Below, in pieces: positions 59,791-64,000 of a stretch of 64,000 nucleotides of DNA (its first letter is position 1; each line of letters begins with the position of its first letter). Origin of the DNA: an uncultured Bacteroidales bacterium (GTDB lineage Bacteria; Bacteroidota; Bacteroidia; Bacteroidales; UBA932); contig ONEF01000001.1 in NCBI GenBank assembly GCA_900316795.1, forward strand, positions 145,632-209,631. The letters are read 5' to 3'. Both the position numbers and the translations under genes were made by a program. The notes beneath the pieces are model-generated. The model did no database searches and was not told where the DNA came from. It saw only the letters and a program-made list of their open reading frames with translations.

Positions 59791-61905
59791 ATGGCAAGAG
59801 ACCTTAAATACACGAGAAACATCGGCATCATGGCCCACATAGATGCCGGCAAGACAACCACATCTGAAAGAATCCTTTACTACACTGGTAAGACTCACAA
59901 GATTGGTGAGGTTCACGACGGTGCCGCAACGATGGATTTCATGGTGCAGGAGCAGGAGAGGGGTATTACCATCACTTCTGCCGCCACCACCGCGTTCTGG
60001 CATTACGGCAGTGACAAATACCAGATTAACCTTATCGATACTCCGGGCCACGTGGACTTTACCGTTGAGGTAGAGCGTTCACTGCGTGTTCTGGACGGTA
60101 CGGTTGCTACTTTCTGCGCTGTAGGGCGTGTCCAGCCTCAGAGCGAGACCGTCTGGAGACAGGCAGACAAGTACAATGTTCCTAAGATCGCCTATGTAAA
60201 CAAGATGGACCGTGTAGGTGCAGACTTCATGGGCGTGGTAGATGACATCAAGAACAAGCTCGGTGCCCATCCGGTTCCTATCTGCCTGCCTATCGGAGCG
60301 GAAGAGAAGTTCCAGGGCCTAATTGACCTTATCGACATGAAGGCTTACTTCTACGATACGGACAACAAGGAGCTTGTAAACTATGAAATAAAGGATATTC
60401 CTGCAGAGCTTGTCGCTGAGGCGGAGGAGTGGAGGAACAACCTCCTTGAAACCGCCGCTGAGTTTGACGAGGCTCTGATGCAGAAATATTTCGACGATCC
60501 CCAGACAATTTCCAAGGAAGAGATAATTGGCGCTCTGCGCAAGGGAACCATTTCTATGGAGATAGTTCCTATATGCTGCGGTTCTTCATTCAAGAACAAG
60601 GGTGTACAGTTTCTTCTGGATGCAATCGTCAGATATCTGCCTAGTCCACTGGACAAGGGCAGCGTAAAGGGCATCAATCCAAGGAACAACGAGGAAGTGG
60701 AAAGGAAACCTTCCGCATCCGAGCCGTTCTGCGGTCTGGTGTTCAAGATTGCCACAGATCCTTTCGTTGGAAGACTGGCCTATATGAGAGCATATTCTGG
60801 CCGTCTGGATTCAGGATCCTATGTACTCAACACAAGAAGCGTCAAGAAGGAGAGAGTTGCAAGGCTCTATCAGATGCACTCCAACAAGCAGAACCCTATA
60901 GATTTTGTAGAGGCTGGAGACATCTGCGCGGTTGTAGGATTCAAAGACCTGCGTACGGGTGATACCGTATGTGAGGAAAGCCATCCTATCGTACTGGAGT
61001 CTATGGTATTCCCTGATCCGGTCATCGGATTGGCAGTGGAGCCTAAGACCCAGGGAGACCTTGACAAACTCGGCATCGCTCTCGGCAAACTCGCCGAGGA
61101 AGATCCTACCTTCACCGTCAAGTCAGACCCGGAGACCGGCCAGACCGTCATCAGCGGAATGGGCGAGCTCCATCTGGAGATTCTTGTGGACCGCCTCAAG
61201 AGAGAGTTTGGTGTAGAGATCAACCAGGGTGCACCTCAGGTGAACTACAAGGAGGCTGTTACCCAGACTGTCCAGCACAGGGAGGTCTTCAAGAAGCAGA
61301 CTGGAGGACGCGGAAAGTTTGCGGATATAATTGTGGAGCTTGGCCCGGCAGACGAGGGAGTTACCGGACTGCAGTTCGTGGATGAAGTCAAGGGTGGAAA
61401 CATTCCGAGAGAGTTTATCCCTGCAGTTGAGAAGGGCTTCAAGGCTGCCATGCAGAACGGACCGCTTGCCGGATACGAGGTAACTTCAATGAAGGTTGTC
61501 CTCAAGGATGGTTCCTTCCACCCTGTGGATTCCGACCAGCTGTCATTCGAGATCTGCGCACGCCAGGCATTCCGCAAGGCTGCAAGAAAGGCCGCTCCGG
61601 TGATTATGGAACCTATCATGTCTTTGGAGGTTGTCACCCCTGAAGAGTATATGGGTGACGTTATCGGAGACCTGAACAAGAGAAGAGGACAGATAACCAA
61701 CATGGACTCCCGCGGCGGTGCCAGGATCATCAAGGCAAAGGTTCCGCTCAGCGAGCAGTTCGGTTATGTCACCGTCCTCAGGACCTTGTCTTCAGGACGC
61801 GCCACAAGTACAATGGAATTCTCTCATTATGCAGAGCTCCCTGCTAACCTTGCCAAGGAAATCGTGGATAAGGCCGGCACAAGGCTCGCGGATGATGAGG
61901 ACTGA
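59791..61905 (+). CDS. fusA: Elongation factor G
   Basis: 704 residues, full length. GTPase motifs [23 protein letters not shown] and NKMD are intact, followed by domains II-V ([15 protein letters not shown], and the end [15 protein letters not shown]). It catalyses translocation on the ribosome. Position between rpsG and rpsJ is the standard Bacteroidetes order. Confidence 0.98.
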   Translation: MARDLKYTRNIGIMAHIDAGKTTTSERILYYTGKTHKIGEVHDGAATMDFMVQEQERGITITSAATTAFWHYGSDKYQINLIDTPGHVDFTVEVERSLRVLDGTVATFCAVGRVQPQSETVWRQADKYNVPKIAYVNKMDRVGADFMGVVDDIKNKLGAHPVPICLPIGAEEKFQGLIDLIDMKAYFYDTDNKELVNYEIKDIPAELVAEAEEWRNNLLETAAEFDEALMQKYFDDPQTISKEEIIGALRKGTISMEIVPICCGSSFKNKGVQFLLDAIVRYLPSPLDKGSVKGINPRNNEEVERKPSASEPFCGLVFKIATDPFVGRLAYMRAYSGRLDSGSYVLNTRSVKKERVARLYQMHSNKQNPIDFVEAGDICAVVGFKDLRTGDTVCEESHPIVLESMVFPDPVIGLAVEPKTQGDLDKLGIALGKLAEEDPTFTVKSDPETGQTVISGMGELHLEILVDRLKREFGVEINQGAPQVNYKEAVTQTVQHREVFKKQTGGRGKFADIIVELGPADEGVTGLQFVDEVKGGNIPREFIPAVEKGFKAAMQNGPLAGYEVTSMKVVLKDGSFHPVDSDQLSFEICARQAFRKAARKAAPVIMEPIMSLEVVTPEEYMGDVIGDLNKRRGQITNMDSRGGARIIKAKVPLSEQFGYVTVLRTLSSGRATSTMEFSHYAELPANLAKEIVDKAGTRLADDED

Positions 61906-61942
61906 TCGTCGATAACTGATAATAACAAAAACAAATATAAAA

Positions 61943-62248
61943 ATGAGCCAAAAGATTAGAATCAAACTGAAGTCTTACGATCACGCTCTTGTTGACAAGT
62001 CAGCTGCACGTATCGTTGAGACCGTGAAATCTACAGGTGCTATAGTAAGTGGTCCTATTCCGCTTCCTACACACAAGAAGATATTCACAGTAAACCGCTC
62101 AACCTTCGTTAACAAGAAGGCAAGAGAGCAGTTCGAGCTCAATTCTTTCTGCCGTCTTCTGGACATCTATTCATCTTCAGCAAAGACTGTTGACGCTTTG
62201 ATGAAGCTTGAACTTCCAAGCGGTGTTGAGGTTGAGATCAAGGTATGA
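61943..62248 (+). CDS. rpsJ: 30S ribosomal protein S10
   Basis: 101 residues; [24 protein letters not shown] and [17 protein letters not shown] are diagnostic. S10 sits in the 30S head and, in many bacteria, also helps antitermination. In Bacteroides rplC and the rest of the S10 operon normally follow; here a tRNA gene and an integrase do. Confidence 0.97.
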   Translation: MSQKIRIKLKSYDHALVDKSAARIVETVKSTGAIVSGPIPLPTHKKIFTVNRSTFVNKKAREQFELNSFCRLLDIYSSSAKTVDALMKLELPSGVEVEIKV

Positions 62249-62301
62249 TGACATAAGCAAGATCTACCCGTTCAATTTCTTTGAAACTGAAAAAAAAGGT
62301 T

Positions 62302-62309
62302 TATCTTTG
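62302..62309 (+). promoter_or_regulatory. -7 box for tRNA gene
   Basis: TATCTTTG, 33 bp before the tRNA 5' end. A small stem AGCGG/CCGCT (62319-62335) lies in the leader. Confidence 0.5.
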
Positions 62310-62341
62310 CATGCACATAGCGGAACCTGTCCGCTGGATTG

Positions 62342-62415
62342 GGGCTCATAGCTCAGTTGGTTAGAGCACCTGACTCATAATCAGGGGGTCGGAGGATCAT
62401 GCCCTTCTGGGCCCA
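62342..62415 (+). tRNA. tRNA-Met (CAT anticodon) with atypical T-loop
   Basis: 74 nt. Acceptor GGGCTCA pairs with TGGGCCC; D-arm AGCTCAGTTGGTTAGAGC; anticodon stem CCTGA/TCAGG around CTCATAA gives anticodon CAT. The T-stem GGAGG/CCTTC pairs with one wobble, but the loop is ATCATGC instead of a TTC-R-A form. It could be elongator Met or, if lysidinylated, Ile. CCA is not encoded. The 3' half probably serves as the integration site of the adjacent element. Confidence 0.85.
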
Positions 62416-62430
62416 CAAAGGGAATTGTAA
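62391..62430 (+). other. Candidate attachment site at the tRNA 3' end
   Basis: The integrase gene begins 115 bp after the tRNA and reads away from it, the usual arrangement at one end of an element integrated into a tRNA gene. The att core should lie in the T-arm and 3' end. The other att copy would be outside the window, so its exact extent is unknown. Confidence 0.4.
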
Positions 62431-62485
62431 GATCTAGTTACTTTACTGGAAATTACGATTCCTTTTTTTATGGAAATCCTATCTA

Positions 62486-62502
62486 CAAGTGCTTAGAACA
62501 AG
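62486..62502. repeat. 17-bp inverted repeat, left copy
   Basis: CAAGTGCTTAGAACAAG, the exact inverse complement of 63984-64000. It lies 27 bp before the integrase start. Confidence 0.85.
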
Positions 62503-62529
62503 CAAAATTAGACTATCATTTGCTGACCT

Positions 62530-63903
62530 ATGACCTTCCATTTTGAATCAGGTAGCCATCCCAATAAATGTGGGAACTACACCATCTATCTATCCATCTC
62601 TCATTCCGGTGAGAGAAAGAGGGTGAAAACCTCTATCAATGTCCCTATCAAGTGCTGGGATGCAGGCACAGAAAGGGTAAGGAGAAGTTGGCCTGCCTAT
62701 AAACAGGACAATGAAGAACTCCAACTCCTTATGGACAAAGCCAGGGGAATAGAAAGGGAACTCAAATCCCAGGACAGACTCACAATGCTTCACTTCTTTA
62801 ACCGCTTCCTGGGTAAAGAACAGTCATATACGCTCCTTTCATATTTCCATCACATAAGAGAAATCCTTGTGCTGGAGAAAAAATGGGGGACATACAAGAA
62901 ATATGGGGACTCTATCAATAAGCTCACAGAATATATACAGACTCTGGGGGTTAAAGATATGGACTTCAGGGATATAACACCACAATTCATATCAGGTTAC
63001 ACCGCATATCTCCAATCTCTACCTAACCAAAGAACAGTTGACTCTACACTCTCTCCAAACTCCATTGCAAAGCACCTGAAAATCTTGAGAGCCATATTGA
63101 ATAGAGCTGTGGATGACAGACTGATACAACCATATGACATACCCAGGAAACTCATCACTGTAAGGGAGACAACCCCAGCTATAACAGGTCTTAGGGATGC
63201 AGAACTGACCAAACTTATCAAACTTCCTATCAAAGACAAACCTGATTGGTGGAATGCCAGAAATGCCTGGTTGTTCGCTATGTATGAAGGGGGAATAAGG
63301 ATAGCGGATATAATACAATTGAGATGGATAAACATAACAGAAGACAGGTTGGTCTATACTATGAACAAGAACGGTAAGCTGGTGGATGTGATATTGGTAC
63401 AGGATGCGGTGAAAATATTGAAACTCTACAGGAGACCAGAACAGAAACCAGTAGAATATATTTTCCCATATCTGGATAACAACGCTGAATATGCCAAATA
63501 CGTTGATTATGAAGATAGAAAGAAGATGCCACTGGAAATAAGTAGGAAATTGTTTGTTACTATCAACGCCAGAGAAGCCAGGATAGGGAAGGTACTCAGG
63601 GAGATAAGAACCTTGATTGGAATACCTCACTTGACTTTTCATACAGCCAGGCACACCTTTGCACTCCGCGCCAAGGAGGCCAATGTAGATAACACCACTC
63701 TAAAGAACATAATGCAACACTCTTCCTTAAACACTACTGAACTATATATGAAGAAGTTAGACAGAAGAAGTGAAGATGCAGCTATGAAAGAGATTTACTT
63801 GGATAAAACAAAACAAAACAGGGAGAAGAAAAAGATAGTCAGACAGATAAAGAAACTTGGAATCCCTCCTGAAGAACTTATTGAACTGATTTCTGGCAAT
63901 TAA
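62530..63903 (+). CDS. Tyrosine site-specific integrase
   Basis: 457 residues. The N-terminal arm-type DNA-binding part (KCGNYTIYLSISHSGERKRVKTSI) is followed by a SAM-like core-binding domain (about 90-195) and the catalytic domain. The latter shows the first Arg in YEGGIRIADIIQLRW, the HTARH box in LTFHTARHTFALRAKE (about 374-378) and the nucleophilic Tyr in HSSLNTTELYMKKL (about 405). Such proteins integrate Bacteroidetes conjugative elements and also invert DNA segments. It ends in a Lys/Glu-rich helix. Confidence 0.94.
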   Translation: MTFHFESGSHPNKCGNYTIYLSISHSGERKRVKTSINVPIKCWDAGTERVRRSWPAYKQDNEELQLLMDKARGIERELKSQDRLTMLHFFNRFLGKEQSYTLLSYFHHIREILVLEKKWGTYKKYGDSINKLTEYIQTLGVKDMDFRDITPQFISGYTAYLQSLPNQRTVDSTLSPNSIAKHLKILRAILNRAVDDRLIQPYDIPRKLITVRETTPAITGLRDAELTKLIKLPIKDKPDWWNARNAWLFAMYEGGIRIADIIQLRWINITEDRLVYTMNKNGKLVDVILVQDAVKILKLYRRPEQKPVEYIFPYLDNNAEYAKYVDYEDRKKMPLEISRKLFVTINAREARIGKVLREIRTLIGIPHLTFHTARHTFALRAKEANVDNTTLKNIMQHSSLNTTELYMKKLDRRSEDAAMKEIYLDKTKQNREKKKIVRQIKKLGIPPEELIELISGN

Positions 63904-63983
63904 TTTCTCATTTGCTCCCCATATAAGGCCTTTTGGAGATTCTATCAACACAGAATCTGAAAGATCGGTAATGATAGAAAAAC

Positions 63984-64000
63984 CTTGTTCTAAGCACTTG
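63984..64000. repeat. 17-bp inverted repeat, right copy (at window edge)
   Basis: CTTGTTCTAAGCACTTG, exact inverse complement of 62486-62502, touching the last base of the window, so its true length is unknown. The integrase gene lies wholly between the two copies. Confidence 0.85.

Larger units (their letters stand above)
62416..64000 (+). mobile_element. Left end of an integrative element (continues beyond window)
   Basis: Contains the tyrosine integrase gene and, downstream of it, 97 bp without genes but with an inverted 17-mer. Base composition shifts to A/T-rich from about 62415. Whether it is an ICE, prophage or island cannot be told. Confidence 0.6.

Noticed and set aside
63937..63958. 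Hairpin AGATTCT/AGAATCT after the integrase gene as terminator
   Set aside because: Only 7 bp, A/T-rich, and not followed by a T-run; too weak to call.

Overview
The window looks like a chromosome segment of a Bacteroidales-type Bacteroidota, probably host-associated or fermentative. Supporting signs are the promoter pattern (TTTG or TTG, about 19 nt, then TAnnTTTG) in front of many genes, SusF/fimbrillin-style lipoproteins with FISUMP domains, DUF4271-hemD-rnpA-yidD linkage, an NptA-type Na/Pi transporter, a bifunctional glycine/ornithine-lipid acyltransferase, DUF2723 and GH3-type proteins, and the rpsL-rpsG-fusA-rpsJ order. Genus and species cannot be read from the sequence.

Layout. 1-15000: a truncated thioredoxin-fold gene, then secreted lipoproteins, each directly preceded by a gene for a 48-55 residue peptide; the minus-strand set (14961-7389) ends in a membrane-spanning kelch/AraC regulator. 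An Na/Pi transporter and a zinc-peptidase/beta-barrel fusion lie between. 15100-31700: housekeeping genes (uvrC, lipid acyltransferase, rnpA-yidD fusion, hemD, DUF4271, yciH, DUF2723, LuxE-like and GH3-like enzymes, S41 protease, rdgB, recO). 31700-33900: a repeat-rich intergenic zone with a REP-associated tyrosine transposase and three 116-117 bp palindromic elements. 33900-36650: U32 protein, ybjQ, acetyltransferase. 36835-45082: an AT-richer, one-directional cluster of at least 13 mostly small genes (TerB-like, OmpA-like, voltage-sensor channel, DUF6884-like, GIY-YIG-like, Lys-rich proteins), with a Ser/Thr kinase upstream. 45300-55260: ispA, rsgA, MATE, AspT-type transporter and pyrBI, with three arrays of one 52-bp repeat family. 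55259-58734: argF, arcC and ornithine aminotransferase, which together suggest citrulline/ornithine catabolism yielding ATP. 58881-62248: rpsL-rpsG-fusA-rpsJ. 62342-64000: a tRNA-CAT gene with a tyrosine integrase behind it, the start of an integrated element that leaves the window.

Two features recur through the window. At least ten conserved proteins carry in-frame, tandem-repeat-encoded low-complexity insertions or tails (Ser/Ala/Thr/Pro or Ala/Lys/Pro rich). The octamer TCAGCGAT (either strand) occurs 25 times by my hand count, against about two expected by chance. The strongest candidates for something undescribed are the 36.8-45.1 kb TerB/OmpA/channel cluster, the peptide-lipoprotein modules, and the repeat systems.
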